This document shows, piece after piece, positions 43,501 through 49,755 of a stretch of 64,000 nucleotides of DNA. The position numbers and the translations under genes are program-made. Source of the DNA: Candidatus Omnitrophota bacterium. GTDB taxonomy: Bacteria; Omnitrophota; Omnitrophia; Omnitrophales; JACROU01. The notes under the pieces were generated by a model, which had not been told where the DNA came from, did not search any database, and was given only the letters and a program-made list of their open reading frames with translations. The stretch's first letter is position 1. Each line of letters starts with the position of its first letter. The stretch is taken from the NCBI GenBank assembly GCA_029261035.1, contig JAJDCD010000022.1:23242-87241 (forward strand), given 5' to 3'.

Positions 43501-44504
43501 AAACAGTTACAGATGAAAATCTAAAAAGAGGATTGGAATTAAAATTTTATCGACTTCAAACAGGAATGACTCAACCTGAGTTTGTTGAAGCGCTTAATTT
43601 GGATAGTATCAATGAAGGCCGTCAAGAACTTGGAAGAATGGAAAGAGGGCTGTATCACGTACCTCAAGAAGTTCTCGATGCTGCTCGATTTATAGCTCAG
43701 AGACGCTCTGATTTTTCATTGTTCGAAACTTCAGCTGCTAGTTTAGGTTTAGAGAAATCTGTTATTGAAGTTGCGCGTTTCCCTGGTCAACGATTGTTTC
43801 GTGTTTCGGAATTGAGTGGGGAGCGTATTGGAGAGTTCTTTGAACAATTGGGTTTAGCGGATTCTACTTCTGTTGATAAGGATGTTCAATTATTTAATAA
43901 GGATTTAACTATCTTACTTTCAAATTTAGGTTTTGCTGATAGGCGTCAGCAAGAGAGAAGGTCTCTGCCTTTGATTTTAAACCAAGAAGTTTTGAATATG
44001 TATCAGAAGGAATCTGAAAAAGTTGTTCATAAAATATTAGGGGCAGTAAAACGAGGGGATGAGCTTTTAATTTTAAAGACAGAAAGAAAGGCATCTCGTT
44101 TGATTGATCAGTTGAAAACTAAGGCTCATGGAAAAGTGAAAATTCAAGTTTTGCCCGAAGCGCTTTTCAACTCTCAAAGAGTTGGGGTCTTAACTGAAAA
44201 ATATCAAACAAAGCCAATTCTCGTAGAGTCTCTGTCTTCTGGAAAAAGAGATCAAGTTTCTGTGGACGAAATTCGGTTGGACTTAGATGCATTTACCCAA
44301 AGAGGAATTGATCCCATTCAGGTATTAGCCTTAATTAGGAGAATGGCGGATGATCCGAATAAAAGGGCTCAGTTGTTCTTTGAGGCTGGATTTGACTTTA
44401 ACCAGGACCGTCAATATTGGGTTGTGGGACAACGCTTTGTACAGATTATGACCCAAATCTACTCCGAATACCTCCAATCGCGTCAGATAGCCCAGGCGGC
44501 CTAA
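34542..44504 (+). CDS. giant exported mosaic protein with (A/S)SLG-punctuated domains
   Basis: 3320 residues. I use the TTG at 34542, 6 nt after GGAG; the TTG at 34530 overlaps that site. A signal peptide (1-29, cut near FSYA) opens it. In order: a TraB/ChaN-like part (HIQDAHGQ near 68, VTGGFHSGG near 483); a cupin/cysteine-dioxygenase-like part (IHNHDG near 733); two tandem DUF89/ARMT1-like domains (LDNTMESIFD near 1212 with KGEGN near 1310; LDNVIEDVFD near 1578 with KGEGN near 1682); a winged-helix-like stretch; a SAM methyltransferase (ADMGSGSGE near 2112); a long helical part; several XRE-like helix-turn-helix repeats (about 2680-3060); and a 250-residue end. The motif (A/S)(A/S/N)SLG recurs at 594, 952, 1359, 2404, 2674 and 3065, at domain borders. 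Function unknown; a polyprotein is possible. Confidence 0.85.
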   Translation: MNSDSKLIKVLAFFISFYFTLFSTFSYAKAIPVAQVGSYGDNPLSISIPSELGILRNSTPIFQKKGIIFHIQDAHGQLEAQENIEKLLHYLNSEHNVNLIFMEGALQGSVSKDLLRFYSEPKANENVVEQLLEKGLIGGAEKFLVNSDKETKGFGVENSSLYRENLELFRDVYKYRKITDIFLSQFRSRIDLLSTHYFNSDLRKFVMEWLKFSRKENLQYRFIQFLNKSSKKYLNLDLNNPRTQLRYPQLTRFFTLKKLEEELKGEDAQKDLKVEKVKFNNWLTNKDISSETQNLFKLLLDFHSLSSVSNIKFDIRKTLEIFYTQASKKGFQFQDYPQLTRVIGSLMLSQELQATQLFLEVEGVSEAILGKLTQSEIEKDLVGLIKKYLSLKKLFALELTREDWRKINLYGIHLIAPEELVSSIHGTVESKRIEELKVDFEIKEAFEKATQFYAVAEKRESVIVESVLINTKENQNAVLVTGGFHSGGLRDLVEKGRKTFIEITPKVTHLNSDHTYLNQMLLSDVSTVPSLSLGKLSLPQIDRNFGSESGRYVLSQLMPILSRTDGRSGIAFDVHGIKPTHRLEQPQLQTVSVAASLGNNYLENAFFKSARFVSRILPTTWKEDIKSVIFRRLAKNLKKAIVEFAIQYEDLHPGAQIDKPTKEMQEAFLKIARPLVEKWSSKLKNKLRYRFLLPLVLNYPEGDEEYRRNSIFIDKDTGFGIFTHVWKKDGKTLIHNHDGTMALLMPFTNEMKEEVYQLVEKPKSPEWDKQIHDLEMIEERKLGLGTVASFTRGQRSIHRVKNSSPSREGLVMEIYVWMESNPPKQVNVPIPVWGEEKAHFILREEAGKLAVPLHQTLKPHSGQLIRPEMVGVFVDHLKLQMEEYAQKGKVYPIFIFDGKQIYVFEDVEKAFEWYYELDPANRPDVYIKLTEEQEYAFLDASNVNFHQESLGSSLGLSVTEEVQEKAELFRTLKGVGDVEFIDAFIQNVYYSLLDSPPSEIVVDPENYQEGPSLFVDYREKWLKHFEGYFDIATLLQDATPEFIDYMKAILLKMFFERFPEVDNLPVRAIEELVYEFIRLITGMPEVMSFFKMRALRVGVHELPLLHLNSSATSNAREMGHYLMGFAAQANIATSDDFRAAGIDMYETEQRMKRNTTFDEDQKQDLIEEPFAKYAMRIREVQPKFSIDARNPLLNRLLERNEEDEIKSKQILYFLDNTMESIFDLGLIRWMIQMGHQVTLVAKEKEADNDMTVDDVNLLLSLEQVKDFFKDIDIQEKIKVISSGSATRGTNLRRATPVLVEAWQQAEIIISKGEGNRGTLQGVNKDVYHFVMAKQGHETPGIHQGTIAVEHVLAAKKTEASSLGVENVDDSMQEFILRYLEPKLPSPQIVAKPKQYRMTSNVFSSTHPEIKEKRIANTFLYLEMMMQGLSAETQEKNRLLLKRFMDRPELEGVNLRLFSLIVYDFIKILTERKEGLSNAKKEAYSIVLDILHISKHEFEGLESAREQGALAIDFATRGNQTTYRTFLEISQGSIPTIGYRAHMMALTNEPLAWSVDDRSELLDLLLESEKGKVKSKHVLYLLDNVIEDVFDLILVQWLLEQGHTVTLVVKELEAGNDTTFEDINYLIQQEKVLEYLKQSGNVFNINIVSSKSATHATDLRFVTEEDNLGLYHSWLAADVIIAKGEGNRGALQGIHKDFFSLVNSKAGYETPGIKKGTRAVERNLGYQSRTALRSTVFQHINGIVLAPVMNSLAKRGVFNLFRPSEGGYEEVSEMGETRAETMDEDEALDDAGLSRVLTLKQIAESRFANRAIVEGNPEDNMGNLYGALRMLALQGWLTMEGVDEETKFALTEQGWKAVGLAEKGTYIPSVEAVSNLNQLYRLIRGPPAGLGMLFRQKSENDEQLKSYKKLIQLSKKNWGIRGAKYSIEERVYQQVVKQMDGMLLGPTFVALAMPLYEERGEKIEKTGPSFFEHFDPETHTLDLTTLKGSFHPEFLNEALGLLENKGFIVFEGTDKKVVRLTATGRVMGTRPRKGKSELATAYGVTNSYLVGYQYVDEWLFGNGAILDSIEGDRLDRVMDVWGSGGSHKAYLGGVLSYMEEVFNKPLEDQPEGYADMGSGSGEMAEEITDFILNKTARGNVLEEKALTVVTSDYDRASQRRSRATMETAFGNRKDIHLETLYGDITKPGEYDAAIRNSSDLNGATARNLVHSQFFIPHERFLQLKYDEKNNALDIIRESLSAVDRVQLKKALELLGETRELPTGENELFEFVIRQFTTSYSDRGRLIPAVVQAADLMQFMRKWAPYTQHGLIVLDLHTPRVNSLLFQDIPKDLNQPMTVELTPAVAYWGTHWIPRKNAPSQLIMPYEEYNLVMVLAGMTPISPKQYPPKKTLPTNVSLTLYRESSAANSLGKENDFPLTQKEALQMISKRTFKTKDLDRIQGVPVSKSNISYKHPYVTETQMKLLAKVSEQKYTDEELDVVIQGGFFKPLTPKEREEANKLEDARGFYLFDERDVLFRRVDVERLLNGMIREKYARRLMRTDRIRIVRLLNIKGNKEHWEVQTYGKIQLIPVAVVREWLEEKERLVHRAVAKKVLEGLGIRIGSFYSFLKKPKSHLKGVQLPEHNKERGDLLSVNLYGSPEYLDIRTLWWIVEHHTKKQVVSQPGSSGSGRDVSNASSLGNPDKSEKSERIQKAIKKTGYSVKKFTSKMRGEMSASTLASWASGYYEPTLEQVQWVELESERLMKKVRKQIVKRVLYLKNLLDLSPNKFLQLLKTELNWKRFPTVLQITEGDFDLTPSQLEEIELVAKKTIAEEFRYLRREILNEGQITFSDYLETHQVTLSRYERGVLPITVDLAKALRKARRIVYEKAPEKLKRTRLQLDVSQVKMGELLGFKVQHVRKKTENLESGHTLMPPGLLQKAQKLLGTLKKQTGLKLRFYRERAGLTQEELVEAIDVEGVDKARNISLFEKGTLVTPYEVMVRTKEIARETVTDENLKRGLELKFYRLQTGMTQPEFVEALNLDSINEGRQELGRMERGLYHVPQEVLDAARFIAQRRSDFSLFETSAASLGLEKSVIEVARFPGQRLFRVSELSGERIGEFFEQLGLADSTSVDKDVQLFNKDLTILLSNLGFADRRQQERRSLPLILNQEVLNMYQKESEKVVHKILGAVKRGDELLILKTERKASRLIDQLKTKAHGKVKIQVLPEALFNSQRVGVLTEKYQTKPILVESLSSGKRDQVSVDEIRLDLDAFTQRGIDPIQVLALIRRMADDPNKRAQLFFEAGFDFNQDRQYWVVGQRFVQIMTQIYSEYLQSRQIAQAA

Positions 44505-44532
44505 TTTTACCTAATTCAGTCCCTGTCCCAAA

Positions 44533-44560
44533 GGTGACTGTCACTAAAGTGACAGTCACC
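44533..44560. repeat. perfect 13-bp inverted repeat (REP-like hairpin)
   Basis: GGTGACTGTCACT and AGTGACAGTCACC flank a 2-nt spacer, 28 nt past the giant gene. There is no T-run directly after it (TTTTTTT comes about 15 nt later), so it is a weak terminator candidate and more likely a REP-type palindrome. Confidence 0.6.
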
Positions 44561-44674
44561 GGTATCAAAGCGGCATTTTTTTAAAATAATACTGGAATTT
44601 TAGGCTAAAAGTGATATAACGACTTCTTGCGATGTGGAGAATTACCTATGTTTTTATAGGGTCTTGGAGGACGC

Positions 44675-44869
44675 ATGTTTAAAGGTACATATATTGTGTT
44701 ATTTCTGTCATTTAGTTTATTTGCGATTTCGGGTTGCGAATATATGAATGTGGGAATGAATGATTCTGAAAGTGTGAATAGTGGGAACCAGTTTAAGCTT
44801 CAATTTAAGGAACGCCCTCAAGCCGATCCTGACGATGTCCCAGAAGAATTATTAGAAAACGATTACTAG
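44675..44869 (+). CDS. small predicted lipoprotein
   Basis: 64 residues. The signal has a lipobox FAISGC with the lipidated Cys21, so the mature protein would be a 44-residue acidic peptide (ends DPDDVPEELLENDY) anchored in a membrane. Asp is not at +2 (it is Glu), so outer-membrane sorting is possible. CTTGGAGGACGC precedes the ATG. No homolog recognised. Confidence 0.75.
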   Translation: MFKGTYIVLFLSFSLFAISGCEYMNVGMNDSESVNSGNQFKLQFKERPQADPDDVPEELLENDY

Positions 44870-44914
44870 TTTGACCAGAGGGCAGAAGTCAGAAAAAGCT
44901 TTTTACAAATGACC

Positions 44915-44948
44915 CTATCCGCTATGCGCTAAACGCTCTACGCTGATA
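44915..44948 (+). repeat. short GCTAAACGCTCT repeat just upstream of lipA
   Basis: Partner of 361-394 (CTATCCGCTATGCGCTAAAC, then GCTCTACGCTGATA). Followed by AAAGGATAA and the lipA ATG. Confidence 0.5.
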
Positions 44949-44963
44949 GACAAAGGATAAAAG

Positions 44964-45833
44964 ATGCAAACATTAGAAAGAAGACGGTTTCCAAGTTGGT
45001 TGAAAAGAGAATTGCCTACTCAATCTACTTTGAAAACGCATGATATTTTAGAGAAACATAAATTGAGTACCATTTGCGAATCGGCAAAATGCCCTAATCG
45101 AAGTGAATGTTATTCTAAAAACACCGCAACTTTTTTAATTTTAGGGGAAGTTTGTACTCGGAGTTGTTCTTTTTGTTCTGTGAAGCCAGGAAAGCCAGGT
45201 GAGTTAGAATTAGATGAGCCGGAACGTGTTGCGAAGGCAGCTGTTGAGTTGGGCTTAAAGCATATCGTAGTAACATCCGTGAATCGGGATGATTTAGAAT
45301 CGGGTGGCGCGGAAATTTTTGTAGAGACCATTAGAGAGTTAAGGGAGCGTATTCCGGAATGCACGATTGAAGTTTTGACTCCAGATTTTTGTGGAAATTG
45401 GGACTCTGTAAGAGCGATCACAGATGCTGCGCCCGATGTTTATAATCATAATATGGAAACTGCGAAAGAATTGTACTCTAAGGTAAGGCCTCGAGGGATT
45501 TATACTCGGTCATTAGAATTATTGGATTTGATCAAAAAGAGAAACCCAGACGTAATTACAAAAAGTGGATTTATGTTGGGTTGCGGGGAAACAAAACAAC
45601 AAATTGATGTTTTGTTAGAAGATTTAAGAAAAGTAGATTGTGACATTGTGACTGTGGGGCAGTATTTGCAGCCCATTGATTCTAAAATGAAAGTAGAAGA
45701 ATTTGTTCACCCATCTGTTTTTGAAGATATAGAGAAACAAGCAAAACAAATGGGTTTTAAAGAAGCTTATTGTGCTCCTTTTGTACGAAGCTCGTATCAT
45801 GCGGGTGAGGTTATGGAAACGGTTAGAAAATAA
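44964..45833 (+). CDS. lipA: lipoyl synthase
   Basis: 289 residues. The auxiliary cluster cysteines are in CESAKCPNRSEC (38, 43, 49); the radical SAM motif is CTRSCSFC (64, 68, 71). RPRGIYTRSLELL and the C-terminal RSSYHAGE fit the family. LipA inserts two sulfurs into octanoyl-protein to make lipoate on lipoyl domains. No lipB is nearby. The next gene encodes a lipoyl-like domain that lacks the acceptor lysine. Confidence 0.96.
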   Translation: MQTLERRRFPSWLKRELPTQSTLKTHDILEKHKLSTICESAKCPNRSECYSKNTATFLILGEVCTRSCSFCSVKPGKPGELELDEPERVAKAAVELGLKHIVVTSVNRDDLESGGAEIFVETIRELRERIPECTIEVLTPDFCGNWDSVRAITDAAPDVYNHNMETAKELYSKVRPRGIYTRSLELLDLIKKRNPDVITKSGFMLGCGETKQQIDVLLEDLRKVDCDIVTVGQYLQPIDSKMKVEEFVHPSVFEDIEKQAKQMGFKEAYCAPFVRSSYHAGEVMETVRK

Positions 45834-45837
45834 ATGA

Positions 45838-45924
45838 GCACGCAACTTAGGCGCACAGAGTAAGGCTCAAGTTGCCCGTGCGAATTTATCCCAGAAAGCT
45901 GCGACCCAGCAGCTTATCAGGGAT
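45838..45924 (+). promoter_or_regulatory. two-hairpin structured element between lipA and the lipoyl-like gene
   Basis: Hairpin 1 pairs GCACG-CAACTT (45838-45848) with AAGTTG-CC-CGTGC (45869-45881), an 11-bp stem with a CC bulge. Hairpin 2 pairs ATCCC (45888-45892) with GGGAT (45920-45924) around a 7-bp stem AAGCTGC (45896-45902)/GCAGCTT (45909-45915). It ends 28 nt before the next start and is much more GC-rich than its surroundings. I do not recognise a known riboswitch. It could be a leader RNA or a palindromic repeat. Confidence 0.5.
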
Positions 45925-45951
45925 CCAAATTAGAAGAAGAGGGAAAAGACA

Positions 45952-46185
45952 ATGGAAGTTAAATTAAAAACAGTATCTCCTGATGTAAGTGAAGCTACAA
46001 TTAGTTATTGGCATTATGAAGAAGGAGATTATGTGGAAAAAGGGCAAGAGCTTGTTGAGATTAGTTTGAGTGGATCAAATTATAATATGCTATCACCTGC
46101 GACAGGGACGCTTTCAGAGGTTCTTTATGATGTTGGAGAAGTTGTTGAAGTTGGTGAAACGATAGCAGAGATAGAAGAAAATTAG
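45952..46185 (+). CDS. stand-alone lipoyl/biotinyl-like domain without acceptor lysine
   Basis: 77 residues, the full length of one barrel-sandwich domain (ISYWHYEEGDYVEKGQELVE, then LSPATGTLSEVLYDVGEVVEVG). In lipoyl domains the hairpin turn reads ETDK(A/V); here the matching turn is EISLSGSNYNM, with glycine or serine where lysine should be (about residue 41). The fold seems whole but cannot carry lipoate or biotin at the usual place. It follows lipA by 118 nt that hold two hairpins. Confidence 0.8.
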   Translation: MEVKLKTVSPDVSEATISYWHYEEGDYVEKGQELVEISLSGSNYNMLSPATGTLSEVLYDVGEVVEVGETIAEIEEN

Positions 46186-46223
46186 AGGTTGTGGTTTGAT
46201 GAGGGTCGATATCTAAATACTGG

Positions 46224-46252
46224 ATCCCCGACAAAAGATTTCGGGGATGACA
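46224..46252. repeat. dispersed hairpin repeat (ATCCCCGA family)
   Basis: ATCCCCGA (46224-46231) and TCGGGGAT (46241-46248) flank CAAAAGATT, then GACA. Matches 267-287 and 49870-49910. Confidence 0.6.
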
Positions 46253-46287
46253 TATTTTTAAGCTGAAAGCGGATAAAGGAGTTTGTT

Positions 46288-47466
46288 GTGGACGAAGCAA
46301 GAAGAATGAAGCGGTTACCACCGTACATTTTTACTATTGTAGATGCGTTAAAAAGAGAGATTAGAGAGCAGGGAGTTGATGTTATCGATTTTAGTATGGG
46401 TAACCCTGATTTACCACCACCCTCTAACGTGATTGAGCGTGTTACGGATGCTTTAAAAGAGCCTGCAATTCACAGATATTCTAAAAATGATGGTGTGATT
46501 GAAAAGAAACTTAGAAAAGTAATTGCTGATTGGTATGAAAATAAATTTGGCGTTCGTTTAGACCCTGATACCGAAGTGCTTCCTTTGATTGGTTCAAAAG
46601 AAGGAATAGCGCATTTGTCTTTGGCTTACTTGAATAATGATGATTTAGCTCTTGTTCCGTCTCCTGCATACCCAGTACATTTTAATGGAGTGATTATGGC
46701 TGGTGGCATTCTTTATAATCTGCCACTGAAGGAAGAAGAGGGGTATTTGCCTGACTTTTTTTCACTTCCGAAACAGACAACAGATTTAACAAAGTTAACC
46801 ATTATTGGTTATCCGCATAATCCAACTACAGCAACATGTGATTTGGAATTTTTTAATAAAGTGGTGGCATGGGCAAAGGGAAAAAATATGATCGTGGCGC
46901 ATGATCTTGCTTATTCCGATTTTGTTTACAACGGTGCTAAAGCTCATTCTATTTTGGAATCCAAGGGTGCTAAAGAACAATGTATTGAGTTTCATACTTT
47001 GTCTAAGTCTTATAGTATGCCTGGGTGGCGTATTGGTTTTGCTGTAGGAAATAAAAAAATTCTTGCAGGTCTTGCAAAGACGAAAAGTTATTGTGATTTT
47101 GGTATCTTTAGAGCGGTTCAAGAAGCAGCAATCGAAGCGATGTCAGGGCCGCAGGATTATGTAAAAAAGATATCAGAAATTTACAGAAAGAGAATTGACT
47201 TGTTTGTAGATGGGTTGAATGCAATTGGTTGGGAAACAAAGAAACCTAATTCTACATTTTATGTATGGACTCGTATTCCTCAAAAATTCACCTTCCATAC
47301 CTCTTTAGAATTTTCCGAGTTACTTTTGAGAGAGGTGGGTGTTGCCGTTTCTCCAGGAAGTGGGTTTGGAGAATATGGAGAAGGGTATATTCGTTTTGCT
47401 TTGGTAGAACCGGATGAGCGAATGAAAGAAGCTTTAACTCGTATCAAAAAAGTGCTTAGCCTGTAA
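46288..47466 (+). CDS. PLP-dependent aminotransferase, AlaC / LL-DAP aminotransferase-like
   Basis: 392 residues, starting at GTG after AAAGGAG. Fold type I aminotransferase: SMGNPDLPPP at the start, GYPHNPTT, the PLP lysine K240 in HTLSKSYSMPGWRIGF. It resembles the AlaC/DapL group: glutamate-pyruvate or LL-diaminopimelate transamination. The SKSYSMPGWR form is closer to AlaC-like enzymes, and LL-DAP aminotransferase for peptidoglycan is the alternative (murI follows). Substrate is uncertain. Confidence 0.88.
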   Translation: MDEARRMKRLPPYIFTIVDALKREIREQGVDVIDFSMGNPDLPPPSNVIERVTDALKEPAIHRYSKNDGVIEKKLRKVIADWYENKFGVRLDPDTEVLPLIGSKEGIAHLSLAYLNNDDLALVPSPAYPVHFNGVIMAGGILYNLPLKEEEGYLPDFFSLPKQTTDLTKLTIIGYPHNPTTATCDLEFFNKVVAWAKGKNMIVAHDLAYSDFVYNGAKAHSILESKGAKEQCIEFHTLSKSYSMPGWRIGFAVGNKKILAGLAKTKSYCDFGIFRAVQEAAIEAMSGPQDYVKKISEIYRKRIDLFVDGLNAIGWETKKPNSTFYVWTRIPQKFTFHTSLEFSELLLREVGVAVSPGSGFGEYGEGYIRFALVEPDERMKEALTRIKKVLSL

Positions 47467-47502
47467 CAACTCTCGCGTATTAAAGTTAGGAACATCATTT
47501 TT

Positions 47503-48363
47503 ATGTCTTCACAAAACAAAAAAAACGTAGCGCGTCCGATTGGTGTTTTTGATTCTGGATTAGGCGGTTTAACCGTTGTTAAAGAATTGAGAAGAAAACT
47601 TCCTAATGAAAAAATAATTTACTTTGGTGATATTGCACGTCTACCTTATGGTATTAAATCTAAGAAACAAATCATAGAATGCTCAAAAGAAAATACTCAA
47701 TTTTTGAAGAGCAAGAATGTTAAAGCTCTTGTTGTGGCTTGTAATTCATCCGCGAGTGTTTCTATCCCCACTTTGAAGAAGATATTCAAACTTCCAATTA
47801 TCGATGTGATCCAACCTGCTGTTGAGGCGGCTGTGAGGACGACTCAAGCAGGGAGGATTGCCGTTTTAGGAACTCAAGCAACCATTGATAGTGGGGCTTA
47901 TCAAAAAGCAATTAAAAAAAAAGACGAAAAGATAAAAGTATTTTCAATCGCTTGCCCTTTGTTTGTTCCTCTTGTTGAAGAAGGTTGGGCGAATAATGAT
48001 ATTGCAAAAAAAACGATAGAAACCTATTTGTCCTCATTGAAGAGTAAGAAAATTGATGTGTTGATTTTAGGATGCACACATTATCCTTTGTTAAAAACAA
48101 GTATTCAGAAATTTATGGGGGATAAAGTTGTTCTTATTGATTCGGCAGGGCCTACCGTTAAGACTTTAGCTGAAAAGGTTTTACTGAATCAAAAAAGTAT
48201 TGGAAGTAATAAGGCTTTAGAAATTTGTGTTACTGATTTTCCTAGAAACTTTGTAAAAATAGGTGAGCGGTTTTTGGGGCATAAGATGGAAAAGGTGCAA
48301 GTGATTCAATTAAGTAAAGGGCTTCTTCGGGGTAAAGAATCAATGGTGTTATCGAGTGAGTAA
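47503..48363 (+). CDS. murI: glutamate racemase
   Basis: 286 residues. IGVFDSGLGGLTVVKEL opens it; the two catalytic cysteines are in VACNSSAS and LGCTHYPLL. It makes D-glutamate for peptidoglycan, showing that the cell builds a murein wall. The C-terminus is about 20 residues longer than usual and carries basic residues. It overlaps queC by 8 nt. Confidence 0.95.
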   Translation: MSSQNKKNVARPIGVFDSGLGGLTVVKELRRKLPNEKIIYFGDIARLPYGIKSKKQIIECSKENTQFLKSKNVKALVVACNSSASVSIPTLKKIFKLPIIDVIQPAVEAAVRTTQAGRIAVLGTQATIDSGAYQKAIKKKDEKIKVFSIACPLFVPLVEEGWANNDIAKKTIETYLSSLKSKKIDVLILGCTHYPLLKTSIQKFMGDKVVLIDSAGPTVKTLAEKVLLNQKSIGSNKALEICVTDFPRNFVKIGERFLGHKMEKVQVIQLSKGLLRGKESMVLSSE

Positions 48364-49030
48364 AAAAGCAATTGTATTATTTTCTGGAGGTTTGGATTCA
48401 ACGACTGTATTGTTCCAAGCTTTAAAAGAAGGCTATACAGTTCATGCCCTAACAATCCAATATGGCCAACTTCATTTTAAGGAAATTGATTCCGCAAAGA
48501 GAATTGCTGGAGATTTAGGGGTGCCCCATGAGGTGGTGCATTTGTCTTTACCTTGGAAAGGGAGTTCTTTAGTTGATTCGGAATTGAAGCTTCCCAAAAA
48601 CAGAAGTGCTAATGAGATGGAAACAGGAATTCCTTCAACCTATGTTCCCGCGCGTAATACCTTATTTTTAAGTTATGCACTCTCTTGGGCTGAGGCGTCT
48701 CAGGCTGATTCAGTTTGGATTGGGGCAAATGCGATTGATTATAGTGGTTACCCTGATTGTCGTCCTGATTTTCTTGCGGCTATGGAAAATGTGTATTGTT
48801 TAGGCACCAAACTAGGAAGAGAAGGAAATCCAATTAAGATAAAAGCGCCTTTAGTAGAAAAAACAAAATCAGATATAGTAAAATTAGCCTTATCATTGAA
48901 AGTTCCCTTAGAACAGACTTGGTCTTGTTATCAAGGAGATGATCAGCCTTGTGAGAAGTGTGATTCTTGCCAATTAAGAGCTAAAGGCTTTCAAGAAGCC
49001 GGAGAAAAGGATCCTATTTTATCATGTTAA
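48356..49030 (+). CDS. queC: 7-cyano-7-deazaguanine synthase
   Basis: 224 residues, starting at GTG inside murI. The ATP-pyrophosphatase loop is LFSGGLDSTT; the zinc cysteines are CYQGDDQPCEKCDSC near the C-terminus. It turns 7-carboxy-7-deazaguanine into preQ0 for queuosine. Overlaps queE by 7 nt. Confidence 0.95.
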   Translation: MSKKAIVLFSGGLDSTTVLFQALKEGYTVHALTIQYGQLHFKEIDSAKRIAGDLGVPHEVVHLSLPWKGSSLVDSELKLPKNRSANEMETGIPSTYVPARNTLFLSYALSWAEASQADSVWIGANAIDYSGYPDCRPDFLAAMENVYCLGTKLGREGNPIKIKAPLVEKTKSDIVKLALSLKVPLEQTWSCYQGDDQPCEKCDSCQLRAKGFQEAGEKDPILSC

Positions 49031-49755
49031 AAATTAAGAGTCCTTTTAAGCCCAAATCTGACCTTGCCCAAATTTCAGAAGTGTTTTCTTCTATTCAAGG
49101 CGAAGGGCTTTGTGTCGGAGAAAAGCATTTATTCGTTCGTTTTCGTTCTTGCAATATCGCTTGTTCTTATTGTGATGAATATGACAAAGTGTACTTTGAA
49201 GATCTTTCAGTTATTCAACTCATGACTTCCATTCAATCTTTAGATAAAGAAAAAGGGCCGCATGATTATGTGAGCCTGACAGGTGGAGAGCCTTTGCTTT
49301 ACACGTCTTATCTTAAAAATCTAATCCCGGAGCTTAAAAGAGAAGGGCATTCCATTTATCTTGAGACAGGGGGTATTCTTTATCATCAGTTAGAAGAGGT
49401 TGTCGCTTTTTGTGATTTTATTTCAATGGATATGAAGCTACCCAGTGTTACGGGAGAAAAAGATTTTTTTAAAGAACACGAAGCTTTTCTTAAAATTGCT
49501 AAACAAAAACAAGTATTTGTTAAAATTGTTTTGTCCAAGCAAACAAAGTTAGAAGAGTTTCTAAAAGCCCTGGATGTTATTTCTAGAATTGATAAAACAA
49601 TCCCTCTTGTATTGCAGCCTGTTACAGATATAAAAACACAGGAGTTGGAACCTGGAATTGGAGAGTATTTATCAAGCTTGGTTTCAGTAGCTAAACGATA
49701 TTTAGTTACAGTAAAAGCAATTCCGCAAACGCATAAGTGGATGAATATACAATAG
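49024..49755 (+). CDS. queE: 7-carboxy-7-deazaguanine synthase (radical SAM)
   Basis: 243 residues. EVFSSIQGEGLCVG opens the active site; the cluster cysteines are CNIACSYC (43, 47, 50), and TGGEPLLY binds SAM. It makes the QueC substrate from the QueD product; queD is not in this window. Two further conserved blocks, SMDMKLPS and LQPVTD, fit the family. Confidence 0.93.
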   Translation: MLKIKSPFKPKSDLAQISEVFSSIQGEGLCVGEKHLFVRFRSCNIACSYCDEYDKVYFEDLSVIQLMTSIQSLDKEKGPHDYVSLTGGEPLLYTSYLKNLIPELKREGHSIYLETGGILYHQLEEVVAFCDFISMDMKLPSVTGEKDFFKEHEAFLKIAKQKQVFVKIVLSKQTKLEEFLKALDVISRIDKTIPLVLQPVTDIKTQELEPGIGEYLSSLVSVAKRYLVTVKAIPQTHKWMNIQ

